A DNA stretch of 64,000 nucleotides, taken from contig NZ_WAJT01000002.1 of assembly GCF_009650605.1 (NCBI RefSeq), positions 1-64,000 of the forward strand, given 5' to 3'. The stretch's first letter is position 1; each line of letters opens with the position of its first letter. The notes below the pieces were generated by a model, which ran no database searches, was not told the DNA's origin, and saw nothing but the letters and a program-made list of their open reading frames with translations. Below are positions 9,201-16,926 of the stretch, one piece after another. Position numbers and translations under genes: made by a program. The DNA is from Labrenzia sp. CE80. Its GTDB lineage: Bacteria; Pseudomonadota; Alphaproteobacteria; Rhizobiales; Stappiaceae.

Positions 9201-11076
9201 CTGACCCACCACGCGCTCCGGTACCGCCAATGCTGGTAAGACCACGCGCGCTTCCGCCATCGCCCCCGGTTCCGCCGATGGATTGAGCCAGCACGCCGCG
9301 ACTCCGGGTTCCAGAGGTCGTTATTGTCCCAGAAACTGTAATTCCAAGCGCACCGCCGTTCCCTCCCGAAGACCCATCTTCGTCCCCGGACAGGGCAACA
9401 AGCGCCATTGTCGACGAGGCCTTCCCCCCGCCGCCGCCCTGACTCTGGACAAAAACCCCGTCTGAATCGTCCCCGGAAGTTACAATTCCAGAGCCACCAG
9501 CTCCGGTATAATGAAGTGTTATACCACCGCCGTCACCCGCGCTTTGGCTACTCGCGCCGTAGGCAACAATACCGGTGACGTCACCTGCACTACCAGCGAA
9601 GCCACCGACAGATTGCGCAAAGATTCCATCTGAAAGTGATCCATCAGTCGATATTTCTCCGGTGTATTCAATATCGATACCCGCACCGGGACCCGACCCT
9701 GCTCCCGCGCCGCCACCAGTGCCGAGACCATGGCCATCGCCTCCATCTCCGCCGGCGCCACCGTAACTGCGTGCAACAAGCCCGGAACTGTTGTCTCCTG
9801 CGGTTGTGATCGTCGCGAGTTCTCCGGAGTCTGCTTGGGAAATGTCGACTACGACACCACCGCCGGCGCCACCTTGGCCTCCGTCTCCGCCACTGCCACC
9901 GCTATGTCCTTCGCCACCCATGCCACCGTTCCCGGCAACACTTTCGGCCAACAGCCCCGGCGCAGACGTTACATCGAGAACCAATGTGCCCGTTGAACCG
10001 CTTTCTGTCGTATTGGTGACATCGATAAAACCGCCATTGCCACCAGCGCCCCCTTTGCCGCCATAGGCATTCCCAAACACACCGTTTTCAGCTTCACCGC
10101 CTATACCGCCGTTTCCACCTCGGGAGCTGGCCACGATTCCACCTTGTCCCGTGGCTGAAAAATCGCTGGCGACCACATTCACTGTGCCGCCCGTGCCGCC
10201 CTTGCCGCCATCACCTCCATCAGCTTGGGCGTTTGAGGTTTTGCCTTCGCCCCCATTTCCCCCATCGGAAGCAATACTTGTAACCGAGAGACCGTTGCCA
10301 GTGGTTAGCGTCGTATTTGTCACCACCGCGTTGATTTGGCCGCCGTCGCCGCCTTCACCGCCGTTTCCCCCCGTAGCTTTCTTTTGATTCTTGGATTCAG
10401 CTTTGGCGCCATTTGCGCCGCTGCCACCGGTTGAAATGAGGGAAATGTTATTTTTGGTCGTCGAATCCACGGTTAAACCTGCAATGGTTGCAGTCACCAC
10501 TCCTCCTGCACCGCCGTCACCACCGTTCTCACCAGTTCGCTCGCCATCGCCTTCACTTTCTTGGGGCGTATCCCCATCGCTGCCGATCCCCTCGGCGAGA
10601 ACACCGGTCTCGTCGCTGGCATTTAGAGCGAAGCCATTCAAATCGATATCCAAAACAACCGCTGCTGGCTCTTCGCCGCCCTCAGCCGCCTCAGCACCTA
10701 CAGACCAAATCGCGTCTGAGGGCATTTGGGCGTCAAAGTCTGCATTCGCCGCATCCTCTATCGTGAGCGTTAGCGTCTGGGATTCAGTCGTGTCGCTTTC
10801 AGTGAATTTGATCATTCCCAATTCCCCGCTGCACGTCTTTTCAAGACCTGTTTGCGTGCAGTCGGCGCGTGCCGTCGTGGCTGCGGTTGCGACACTCAGC
10901 GCAAACAGCGATACCGTTGCAAGCCATCGACCGGTAGAGGCAGGATTGTGGTCCAAATTGGAACATCGAAGGAGACTGGGAAATATGTACGATGCGAAAT
11001 GCACCTCTGAAGCCAAACTAGTTTTGACACCTACCGGACCTTCAGCTGAAGAAAAAAAGCGGGCAATCGAATTCAT
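3247..11076 (-). CDS. giant Gly-rich repeat autotransporter (type V secretion)
   Basis: A 2609-residue surface protein. AAGGAG lies 7 nt before the ATG, so the long N-terminus is real: about 50 residues precede a hydrophobic signal core (WLATVSLFALSVATAATTARA), an extended signal region. The passenger (about residues 75-2250) is built of more than 30 repeats of some 45-55 residues with the pattern GGxGGxG, a short beta-strand, TTSGxxSxGIxAQSxGG, and then the next glycine cluster. This is the signature of a long beta-solenoid. The last 280 or so residues form an autotransporter beta-barrel with alternating aromatic strands and a terminal Phe (RLSIPF). Cysteines are confined to small pairs: at the mature N-terminus, in an insertion near 8436-8480, and just before the barrel. 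It is a likely adhesin or surface fibre. It is one gene with no obvious operon partner, and its direct link to the T6SS is unknown. Confidence 0.9.
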   Translation of the reverse strand: MNSIARFFSSAEGPVGVKTSLASEVHFASYIFPSLLRCSNLDHNPASTGRWLATVSLFALSVATAATTARADCTQTGLEKTCSGELGMIKFTESDTTESQTLTLTIEDAANADFDAQMPSDAIWSVGAEAAEGGEEPAAVVLDIDLNGFALNASDETGVLAEGIGSDGDTPQESEGDGERTGENGGDGGAGGVVTATIAGLTVDSTTKNNISLISTGGSGANGAKAESKNQKKATGGNGGEGGDGGQINAVVTNTTLTTGNGLSVTSIASDGGNGGEGKTSNAQADGGDGGKGGTGGTVNVVASDFSATGQGGIVASSRGGNGGIGGEAENGVFGNAYGGKGGAGGNGGFIDVTNTTESGSTGTLVLDVTSAPGLLAESVAGNGGMGGEGHSGGSGGDGGQGGAGGGVVVDISQADSGELATITTAGDNSSGLVARSYGGAGGDGGDGHGLGTGGGAGAGSGPGAGIDIEYTGEISTDGSLSDGIFAQSVGGFAGSAGDVTGIVAYGASSQSAGDGGGITLHYTGAGGSGIVTSGDDSDGVFVQSQGGGGGKASSTMALVALSGDEDGSSGGNGGALGITVSGTITTSGTRSRGVLAQSIGGTGGDGGSARGLTSIGGTGARGGSGGSISATSTADITTTGDDAIGILIQSIGGGGGSAGSTAGIAAIGGDGGTGATGGLINTTVGGSINTSGTGADGVVVQSIGGSGGHGSNTMALSAGFSVAIAGEGGSGGDGGEIQQLKTQTGSSITTQGDNARGIAAMSVGGGGGYGGNALSISANIGPSLGVSVGGAGGAGGSGKDVTFALNGSVATNGDNATAISALSVGGGGGSAGTTVSASGSATMGAVSLAVGGDGGGAGDGGAVKICRGVNDERADGTCASDGSDETGVTQTTGDGAMGLFASSIGGSGGQSGTTISGSVSSTESVGLAIGGNGGQGGNGAAVTVYSSGGITTQGAASGALVASSIGGSGGNANVVGSIGAVGEDGVNIGIGGDGGAAGASGAVYVSSTDTISTAGPMSAGIQATSQAGGGGSGSGVFSGEGLSSSSASISVGGAGGDGGQAGDVTVIWRGTSLTTGDEQSSGIFAMSGAGSGGNAGVTFSGSGAALGTADVSIGGDGGEGGAAGTASVTAGGEIQTTGFMSDGISAISQGGSGGRGGMSIVGSGVSQGSANVTIGGGGGIGGNAGEAMVNTDAGSSITTSGPMAAGINALSIGGNGGQGGSAIETGMNVAFDDEVPAGDATFVFGGGGAHGGTSARAYVHNSATILTQNFNSAGIQAQSIAGSGGSGGMAISGTINAGSSENIDVGLTFGGTGGAGGTAGEARVENVSDITTVGDNSSGILAQAIGGSGGAGGMTYNILSNFESGDSLNLGFDVAMGGGGGSGGTGGTASVNNGSKIVTSGTSSSGIYAQSIGGNGGSGGFGGTGVYNFGEDEPPSGNSSIKVNLSTTVGGEGGSGAVGGAVDVVNQGGGHITTSGSGAYGIFAQSVGGNGGDGGLSTNFSQDLYAGDLISVVNADGDGVSDADSGASSVSNTFTLKIGGNGGTGADAGTVTVSNDATLITTGDVAHGIVSQSVGGGGGVGGGAASNADSFASQTISSNTSGTTQHLRSLYNYTNLEDDFGSVQLTIGGEGGAAGDGEESSVTNSGTITTSGTNAYGIFSQSIGGGGGSGGEAASITDSYALQLGGDGDGGGNGGAVTVVNTGATITTAGYGSTAVIAQSIGGGGGNTGSKTGLGAIEDVTLAVGGKGGVAGDGGAVNVTFNSGSIATASEQASGIFAQSVGGGGGSHFGGIGTLSEDVTYHQNFVGGVESSSGDGGVVTVVSAANITTGPAEPGDLNAASIGIFAQSVGGGGGYSGSMILGDYEKIGASVRSSSSSASGNGGAVTVNQSGTIATTGDNSVGIFAQSVGGAGGVMGTLDKSSDDSSYVGSFGGEGVAGAVAVYAGGDIQTSGAGAHGIFAQYAGGTDSAGPVADETVIVQTSADVTATGAGAHAIHIENMGSGVGDVHIEIGGGVTINGGGQATYTNAQEGAGVYINSSQDSQLNNSGTIEAASGVAIYNLGDGTLTLTNNGTVNGSITGTNVPASAAASVVAADAQSSSSIEQTTSSIYVDNLASGVLNAGDTLDVARLRNWGHINVGQSETVSGTRITGDFEQNTGQVVFDVDMSSVETDMLIVDGQAELGGTLDVNVLSVSEHPNGAQSLKIIEAAGGLDVSELEVIPSVVARYALETASATELNLSYDVDYVNDALVRELNTNQRGLTSYFDSLYHAGELDEDLAKSLIGVTTTEDYASFLNLMGPELALANGVAGLSQTLGFADTLFSCPNQDQGSIWFDNGQCGYLTFSANRLDRDGTGGASGFSQDGTRINAGGQMLLDKGFAIGASLAYDSTSLTTDAGATSNGSTFSGGLSAKGFADRWEFGAAVYASNTNYDNSWSYEGSTASGQQDQWRAGAELRAGYLFEQGGWMFKPRLGLGMTHFGGSSYTETGTATAFEINTLSETFAYVRPALEVAGSFLTPGGMEIRPNAVFSVTQFFGDTSFDATARLAGSSASSAPFDWQTEIDTTQFDVSAGLAVLSENGASFDISAFGHMTENQRGIGGKMRLSIPF

Positions 11077-11537
11077 AAACTGACTCCTTCAGCGCGCCCG
11101 CAAGAGACTCCCATCGATGACGCTGATAGAAAGTTTTCTCGCGGTAGTAAGTGCAGCTGGTTTAGGGAGAGACGTAGGATTCGGTAGAAATGGTACGCTG
11201 CCCGCACGGCCAAGAATGCTAAGAAGTTGACATTTGTGGTCAGCGAAATGGAATTTTTTTGCTATATATTTCAGTGAGGTAATCGGAATTGCACACTTTC
11301 AAATCTCTGGATTGTTAGTTCTATCCGTCGGAATTCACATGCAGCTCCGAACTGTGCTGGAATGGTCCAGTTCTTCACATGAATTAACCTTCAAAGTTCT
11401 TGGCCGGGATCGAATGGATTCATATAAGTATTTGATTTGTGACAATAGATCTAAAGTGGTTATGGGCCTAACGTGAGCGGTTAATCTTGATTTATAGTGT
11501 GCGATTGGTCTCTGTATTTGGCATTTGGCTTTGTTCT
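11077..11537. other. AT-rich intergenic region upstream of the autotransporter
   Basis: No open frame here resembles a protein. The first 100-150 bases should hold the autotransporter promoter (minus strand), but no confident -35/-10 pair was found. The rest adjoins an IS3 remnant and is probably decayed sequence. Confidence 0.4.
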
Positions 11538-11705
11538 TCAGTCCATCGGGACAACGTTTTGCAGCGCCGGTAGGTGGTAGCCCAAAGCGCAATGAGATCG
11601 TTTGGTTTCGTTGTATTTCCTTCGTTGTTCGGTCAGGGGTCGTAAGTTGCGTAGGCTGTAGATGAGCTTCTCGTTAAGAAGTTCGTCCATGAAGCGGCGT
11701 TGAGG
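11538..11705 (-). pseudogene. IS3-family transposase OrfB C-terminal remnant
   Basis: Minus-strand translation reads DELLNEKLIYSLRNL, then YNETKRSHCALGYHLPA, and ends VVPMD-stop. This matches the extreme C-terminus of IS3-family integrase-like transposases (DELLNGEIFYSLREA..YNTKRPHSALGYRPPA..IVPMD). The catalytic DDE core is absent upstream and no second end was seen, so it is a fragment. Bases 11706-11945 hold nothing further that was recognised. Confidence 0.75.
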
Positions 11706-11945
11706 TTTCCGAAGTAGCTATTCTCACAGGGTCAACGCGGTTGGATGCGTTGGCTGCGCAACACCATCCTGAGATATCCATTGCGAGTGGGAGTAGGCTA
11801 AGCGGGTTGCAGACCCTCACAACCAAACACAAGAGCCGCCGCACGGTAACCCTGCGAGAGGTAAGTGCAGAGGGGAATAAGAAGGGGAGGAAAAAATGGA
11901 ATTGCAGGGTCTCTGACGCTGGCAGAAGCAGCGTGGCAGTGATCC

Positions 11946-12335
11946 TTAGCGGACGACGCTCGAACAATAGACAAGAGCCGCTTCTGCCTGGTCTTTTTCG
12001 GCGAGAACCTCAATCCAGCGTATGTCACCCTCGGCCGTGGTTCTGAGAGCCAATTGGCATTCTGGATCGCTTGCCTTGCGTTTCTGATGCGCTGTCTTTT
12101 TGTTGATGGAAGACCAATAGTAGTAGAGTTCTTTGTTATCGACCGTGGTCGTGCTTCCAGGTCTGTCGCCGAACGTCTCAGGCTCGACCGGGATCACTTG
12201 GCTGGGCGGCCCGAACTCATGAAAGAAATTCGCGGAGGGTTGACCTTCAAAACTGCTCTTCAAAATCGGATTCTTGTCTGACGTATTGCAGCCGACCAAT
12301 ATCAGACAGGCGAAAAGACTGCATGTTGTCCGCAA
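11946..12335 (-). CDS. small lipoprotein, hypothetical
   Basis: A 129-residue protein beginning with a type II signal sequence and lipobox (MRTTCSLFACLILVGC; lipidated Cys at 16), so it should be membrane-anchored. The mature part is hydrophilic, with a central Tyr cluster (ELYYYWSSI) and two further cysteines. No family was recognised. It lies about 100 bp downstream of the partner-switching operon on the same strand and could be its last gene or an independent unit. Confidence 0.6.
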   Translation of the reverse strand: MRTTCSLFACLILVGCNTSDKNPILKSSFEGQPSANFFHEFGPPSQVIPVEPETFGDRPGSTTTVDNKELYYYWSSINKKTAHQKRKASDPECQLALRTTAEGDIRWIEVLAEKDQAEAALVYCSSVVR

Positions 12336-12436
12336 TGTCCACGCCTCGCCTTTTCATCCAACCCAGCTACAGATTGATCCTAGCGATCTAAGCGAACAGA
12401 AGCGAGGCTGTTTCCAGCGCCCGCGGTCAGCGCTCG

Positions 12437-12775
12437 TCAGGAAATGGTCAACTCGAGGGCTGGATGTAGCCGCTGCAGGTTTTTCAACGACTTGGACTGC
12501 CAAGGAACCGCCTTTGACCCGTTCACTCTGATCGAAATATCAGGTTGCTTCCGCACTTCGATTGTAAACTTGGCAAGAAGGTTGATGCCCGAACTGTTGA
12601 GAAACTCAAGTTCTGTCAAGTCCAATGTGATTTCGTCAGGCTTGGACTCAAGGACACCATTCATGAGGGACAAGATGGGTGCGTAGGCTTCGGTCCCCGA
12701 AAGCCGCATGGTACCCTCGTAATGAATTTTCGTACCCTCAATCCAAACACGGTACTCTTTCGTGCTGATTTCCAT
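12437..12775 (-). CDS. STAS-like regulator (slr1659-type)
   Basis: A 112-residue single-domain protein. A central beta-strand/turn (TLDLTELEFLNSSGINLL) is the conserved phosphoacceptor region of STAS anti-sigma antagonists: strand, then Ser-Ser-Gly at the start of a helix. The family resembles cyanobacterial slr1659-type regulators, found beside slr1658-type HATPase-like proteins. That is the context here, since it follows such a protein by 33 nt. It is predicted to bind the HATPase-like partner when its Ser is unphosphorylated and to be a substrate of the SpoIIE phosphatase encoded two genes upstream. The output it controls is not visible. Confidence 0.7.
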   Translation of the reverse strand: MEISTKEYRVWIEGTKIHYEGTMRLSGTEAYAPILSLMNGVLESKPDEITLDLTELEFLNSSGINLLAKFTIEVRKQPDISIRVNGSKAVPWQSKSLKNLQRLHPALELTIS

Positions 12776-12808
12776 GTTTGACCAAAGCCTCTGAAGTGTG
12801 GGGTTGAA

Positions 12809-13354
12809 CTACGAAAGTGTGAGCGCTGCGACGGTAGCAAGACGAACCTGGGATTGCTCCGGCACCTTGTCAAAAGCCCATCCCAAACGAGCGTCGTAGT
12901 CGTTCATCAAGGTCAGCAGCCCAAGACCAGATCCGCCCGACGACATATCCATCGCATTTTGTTCGATCTTCTCCAGCAGCAGCTCACCGGGATCCCGGGA
13001 GAGAAGCTCTGCAAGAACCTCCTGAAAACGCTCAGCAGTGTCCGAGTTTACCGTGTTCGTGATGCAGATTTCAAAACTGTTCATTTCAAGTGAACCGGTA
13101 ATGACGATGTCGTCCATGTAGCGAAATTTGATAGCGTTTTCAAGAATTTCATTGATCAGGTAATTGATGCTGTGGTGGGCGTCATTTGCATCAATGCCGG
13201 GGTGGCAAGCTTTGCTGAAAAATTCGCTAATGAAATCAGAGGTCGTGCCGCAATGGTGCCAACTCAGATCAATTGCATCGGAAGAAATAACGATGCGGAT
13301 ACTCTTTGCATCCGCACTGTTGGAGAGCGTCGGGGTTCCAAACTGCGTCGGCAT
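12809..13354 (-). CDS. HATPase-like partner-switch protein (slr1658-type)
   Basis: A 181-residue protein with a degenerate GHKL/HATPase fold. It has an N-box-like NYLINEILENAIKFRY (about 63-78) and a glycine-rich G2-like SSGGSGLGLLTLMNDYDA (about 137-155). It resembles slr1658-type regulators that pair with slr1659-type STAS proteins, and the pair is encoded together here. Whether it still binds ATP or phosphorylates its partner is uncertain. It starts 3 nt after the stop of the upstream phosphatase, with the ribosome site overlapping that stop (AGGTGA), so translation is probably coupled. Confidence 0.7.
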   Translation of the reverse strand: MPTQFGTPTLSNSADAKSIRIVISSDAIDLSWHHCGTTSDFISEFFSKACHPGIDANDAHHSINYLINEILENAIKFRYMDDIVITGSLEMNSFEICITNTVNSDTAERFQEVLAELLSRDPGELLLEKIEQNAMDMSSGGSGLGLLTLMNDYDARLGWAFDKVPEQSQVRLATVAALTLS

Positions 13355-13357
13355 AAA

Positions 13358-15751
13358 TCACCTGTGCTTTAGGACTACGAGAGTGATGTCGTCGTAGACC
13401 TTGTGGGCGCCAATATGGCTCCTGAGGTCGCTAATGATGCCCTCTGTGATTTGCTTTGCACTCTTCCCCCGGTACTTCTGGGCACTTTCACAAAGACGTT
13501 CGAGTCCAAAATAGTCGCCAGTATCATTTTCAGCTTCAGTGACGCCGTCGGTGTGAAGAATTAGAACGTCATCGCGCTCAAAGGCTAGGTCGCGGGTGGA
13601 CACGAAGTCAGCGATATCGGACTCCAGTCCCACGGGAAAACCGAGGTCCATGGTATCAATCTGCTCAACGTCCCCGTTGCCCCTGATGATCAAAACATCC
13701 TCATGCTGACCGGAAAGCGTGACCTTGTCATCTGCGTAATCAACGAAAGCAAGCGTCAGGTGCTTGTCCGACTTGGTGCGCTCGATGTTCTTGAAGATCG
13801 TCCGATTCAGGACATCGAGGAAGGCAATTGGATCCGTGTCGCCCTTTTCCTGCAAGGCGCGTGCAACGGACTGGACCATGAGCATCAATACGCCACTTTC
13901 CAACCCATGCCCGGTGACATCGCCGATGCCGATCTTGATGCGGTTTCCATCGGCAAGAACGTCATAGTAGTCGCCGCCGACTTCGTCAGCAGGTTCCATG
14001 TAACCGACGATTTCGATCTGCGAGATCTGCTCCAGTTCGCCACGTCTGGGGAGAACCATTTCCTGGATGCGCTTGGCGACATTGAGTTCCGCACCCATAC
14101 GCAAGTTCTCGGTCTGCAGCTTCCGGTTCAGTTCCACGATTTCATGGTTGGCTGTTTCGAGTTTCTTGGTCCGTTCCTCGACCAGATTTTCCAGGTTTTC
14201 TGTATGGAAGCTGATCTCTTCTGCCATTCGGTTGAACGCGAGGCCAACTGCCGCGACTTCGTCGCGTGAGGGAATGCTAACGCGGACCGAATAGTCTTTA
14301 TTTTGCAGGCTTCTTGCCGCACCTGCAAGCGAACTCAAGCCTGCGGTAATGCGTCCGGAAATTGCATAGACAGCGATGAAAACGATGATCAAACTGATAA
14401 GAAGTGCGGTTATTTGCCAATAGACGATCCGTGTCGTTGCCTCGGAAATCTGTTGCTGCACAGCGGTCAGGGATTCATAGATCTCCTGGCTTGAGACGAC
14501 GAAACCCAGGGTCAGTGTCTCGCTGACGATTTTCTCCCCGTCCCAGAGGTTCGTGGGTTCTAGACGTTTTAAGAGTATCAGATACGACTTTTCTAACTCG
14601 CCCTCGGTCACCGTGAAGTGATCGATGACGGTTTGATCGTCTTTGGGCAACTCCATGGATGCCACTGCTGGGTGGCGACTCTGATTGAGAAACCTGTTGA
14701 TGCCGGTCACGCCCTGACCCTCAGAATCCATCGAAACGAGGCCCAGAATTGCTCCACCTGCCTGGCTGGCTGCGATGACATTGCCGTTGGATCCGGCAAG
14801 GAACCCGAATCCGGTGTCGGCGATCCGGACATTCTCAACAAGGCTGTTGAGCTGATTTAATGTAATGTCGACGGCGGCCATGCCAGCTACATCAGACCGG
14901 TCCTGAGTCCAAAGAGGCTGAAAGAAGCTGACGATCAATGCGCCAGTAATGGCATCGACATAGGGTGCGGTGGCAACGATGTCGCGATCGACCGGCCGAC
15001 TCGCAGGATCAGCCAGCCATTGTTGCCAGCCCTCATAAACCCCCGGAAAAAAGAAGTCCCAAAAGTTAGATTCGTTGTGGCCGGGGTAAAGCTTGTCGAA
15101 GGTCTGCGCTTGTTCCGTATAGGGCGTCGTCCGCATGATGGGCCGATCCTTGGGACCAACATAGTACATCTGGAGCTTGGCCGCTCCCGAGGACATCAAC
15201 TCAGGCGCGACTACGTTGAAAGCTGCGCTGTCTTCGATCTGTTTTTGCACATCCGGCGTGGGCTGTCCGTCTTCGTCCAAGAGATAGCCCCAGACACTGA
15301 CGACGGAGCGACCGGGAAGGTTCTGCGTCCAATTCCCTTCGGGATTGTATTCGAGCTGATCGCCAAGCCTTGGATGGCTCTCAAGGGTGCTTCCGATTTT
15401 GCTTTCGGCATCGGGGTTGTCGATCAGGACTTGAAGTGAACTGCCCAGAACTTCCACCTCGGAATAAACCCGGTCGAGCATCAGGTTCGCGCGCAGGGCG
15501 GTGGTCTCGATATAGGTCTCAAGGTAGCCTTCGGTGGCCTCGGTTAGGCCTTGGCTAACCTGCTCCGTGGCGTCCTTCGAAAGGCGCTGAACATTCCAGA
15601 TCGAAATTCCGCCCCCGAGAAGCAGGTCAAATGCAACCGCGGCACCGACCACCAGAAGGAATTTTGCTCTGAAACTGTGACGGGAGAAGCTCCCGATCGC
15701 GATCGGATCCGAGACTGGCTCCGCGGGTATCGTTTGTTTGGAAGACGTCAT
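13358..15751 (-). CDS. membrane sensor SpoIIE-family PP2C phosphatase (Cache-HAMP-PP2C)
   Basis: 797 residues from the ATG at 15751, which overlaps the upstream stop as ATGA (a 13th-codon start; the frame is open to 15787). Order: an N-terminal membrane segment; a large periplasmic Cache-like sensor (about 50-430, with dCache features such as DPASRPVDRDI and AAVDITLNQL); a second membrane segment near 445-465; HAMP (about 470-520); a coiled coil; and a SpoIIE/RsbU phosphatase (about 560-797). Metal-binding motifs are intact (EVGGDYYDV, GDVTGHGLESG, LHTDGVTEAEN). It is predicted to dephosphorylate the STAS-like partner in response to an extracytoplasmic ligand. The phosphatase domain is very similar to that of the gene at 60613. 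Confidence 0.88.
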   Translation of the reverse strand: MTSSKQTIPAEPVSDPIAIGSFSRHSFRAKFLLVVGAAVAFDLLLGGGISIWNVQRLSKDATEQVSQGLTEATEGYLETYIETTALRANLMLDRVYSEVEVLGSSLQVLIDNPDAESKIGSTLESHPRLGDQLEYNPEGNWTQNLPGRSVVSVWGYLLDEDGQPTPDVQKQIEDSAAFNVVAPELMSSGAAKLQMYYVGPKDRPIMRTTPYTEQAQTFDKLYPGHNESNFWDFFFPGVYEGWQQWLADPASRPVDRDIVATAPYVDAITGALIVSFFQPLWTQDRSDVAGMAAVDITLNQLNSLVENVRIADTGFGFLAGSNGNVIAASQAGGAILGLVSMDSEGQGVTGINRFLNQSRHPAVASMELPKDDQTVIDHFTVTEGELEKSYLILLKRLEPTNLWDGEKIVSETLTLGFVVSSQEIYESLTAVQQQISEATTRIVYWQITALLISLIIVFIAVYAISGRITAGLSSLAGAARSLQNKDYSVRVSIPSRDEVAAVGLAFNRMAEEISFHTENLENLVEERTKKLETANHEIVELNRKLQTENLRMGAELNVAKRIQEMVLPRRGELEQISQIEIVGYMEPADEVGGDYYDVLADGNRIKIGIGDVTGHGLESGVLMLMVQSVARALQEKGDTDPIAFLDVLNRTIFKNIERTKSDKHLTLAFVDYADDKVTLSGQHEDVLIIRGNGDVEQIDTMDLGFPVGLESDIADFVSTRDLAFERDDVLILHTDGVTEAENDTGDYFGLERLCESAQKYRGKSAKQITEGIISDLRSHIGAHKVYDDITLVVLKHR

Positions 15752-16926
15752 TGGGGTTTTTGTCCAGATGCGGCCCAAATCGGCCATCCCGCGTAACCCT
15801 TGGGGTGTAGGGCTGCGAAAATATGATCCTGAAATCCTTGTTTCAAAATCCTGATGTCTTCAACACTATCGCCACGTTCGACGGCCATCTGGCCAGCGTA
15901 GACATCTTCCCAGGATTGAATGATGTCCGCAAAGTCCTGCGGGTTACCGTCGAGGTTGGTGACCATGAAGGACTCGATGGAGATGTCAGAAAAGCCGGCT
16001 TCAAGCAGATATCGGCGGCTCTTGGGACCAAGCTCGATGTCCATGTTGAAGTGGTCCCACAATCTGGCGACCTCGTTATAGGTTCTCTGAATTGTCTCTG
16101 ACCGCGGTTCACCAAGGCAATGAGAGTTCTTTTCATTGGTGATGTAGACACGACCACCAGGTTTGCAGATGCGGTAAAGTTCCTTGAGGATCAAGTCGGG
16201 CCGATCAAAAACCTGCAACGAATGTCGGCAGGTGACAAAATCGAACTGATTGTCCTCCAAAAGCATCTCAGATGCATCGCCATAGACATATTCAATGCCA
16301 CGAACGCCAAAGTCCTCAGCGACCTTCCTTGCGTAGTTCAAGCTGGATTTTGAGTGATCGAGTGCGATCAAACGACCCGGCTGGAATTCCTTCTGCATTA
16401 AGACCGCAAAATCTCCGATCCCGCAGCAGATATCCGCAACGTGCATGCCGGGCTTGAGGCCATGACGTGGCAGAATGTTCTTCTCATGACGCCATGTCAG
16501 TTTGGTTTGAGTTCTGAGAATTGGGATGAACCCGCCGTCTTCAAGAAAAGACTGACCGGGGTAGAATTCATTGTCGTATTCGTTGATCGTTATGTTCGGC
16601 GCCATCTTTGCAAGCGTCGAAAATTTTCTGGTCGACCAGCCCAAGACACTCGATGTCGTAACATGGATCTTAAGGTCAGGCCGGTCGCCACTGGTCTTGA
16701 CTATCCGTTTGGCAATCGCGTGGAAGGCGACATTGTTCATGCGCACCAAGCGTTTGACATTCAGGTAGAAGTTTCCGGTGACATTTGAGATCGAGGCTTC
16801 AAGGCTGTTAATACAGTCGGCCAATTCGTCAATCTTCTGAGGACGGAAAGACCCAAAGAGTGAGAATTCCTGATCGTTCTCGTTGAATTGATAGTTAAAG
16901 GCTGGAATCTTAGCTTCAATATTCAA
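15748..16926 (-). CDS. STAS-like domain fused to class I SAM methyltransferase
   Basis: A 392-residue fusion. Residues 1-130 align with the STAS-like protein of the same operon (NVKRLVRMNNVAFHAIAKRI against DLTELEFLNSSGINLLAKF), but the phosphoacceptor Ser-Ser-Gly is replaced by Asn-Asn-Val. Residues 150-330 are a class I methyltransferase: motif I VADICCGIGDFA (about 161-172), an acidic post-I residue in LIALDHS, and motif IV-like FDFVTCRHSLQVF, then ELYRICKPGGRVYI. The start is TTG, overlapping the preceding stop as TTGA. The substrate is unknown. A methyltransferase tied to a non-phosphorylatable partner-switch domain suggests either a scaffold or an output enzyme of this pathway. Confidence 0.75.
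   Translation of the reverse strand: MNIEAKIPAFNYQFNENDQEFSLFGSFRPQKIDELADCINSLEASISNVTGNFYLNVKRLVRMNNVAFHAIAKRIVKTSGDRPDLKIHVTTSSVLGWSTRKFSTLAKMAPNITINEYDNEFYPGQSFLEDGGFIPILRTQTKLTWRHEKNILPRHGLKPGMHVADICCGIGDFAVLMQKEFQPGRLIALDHSKSSLNYARKVAEDFGVRGIEYVYGDASEMLLEDNQFDFVTCRHSLQVFDRPDLILKELYRICKPGGRVYITNEKNSHCLGEPRSETIQRTYNEVARLWDHFNMDIELGPKSRRYLLEAGFSDISIESFMVTNLDGNPQDFADIIQSWEDVYAGQMAVERGDSVEDIRILKQGFQDHIFAALHPKGYAGWPIWAASGQKPQ

Noticed and set aside
3247..11076. Regular repeats that might be taken for a CRISPR array or satellite DNA
   Set aside because: The repeats are imperfect, in frame and coding for glycine clusters and beta-strands. There are no fixed repeats with unique spacers.
3257..11083. 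Many Pro/Ala-rich open frames on the plus strand across 3.2-11.1 kb
   Set aside because: They are mirror images of the Gly-Gly-x repeats of the autotransporter (GGN codons read as NCC on the other strand) and have no family features or ribosome sites.
12545..12781. Plus-strand frames opposite the STAS-like and HATPase-like genes
   Set aside because: They are shadows of the minus-strand operon; the sense proteins have clear family patterns and coupled starts.
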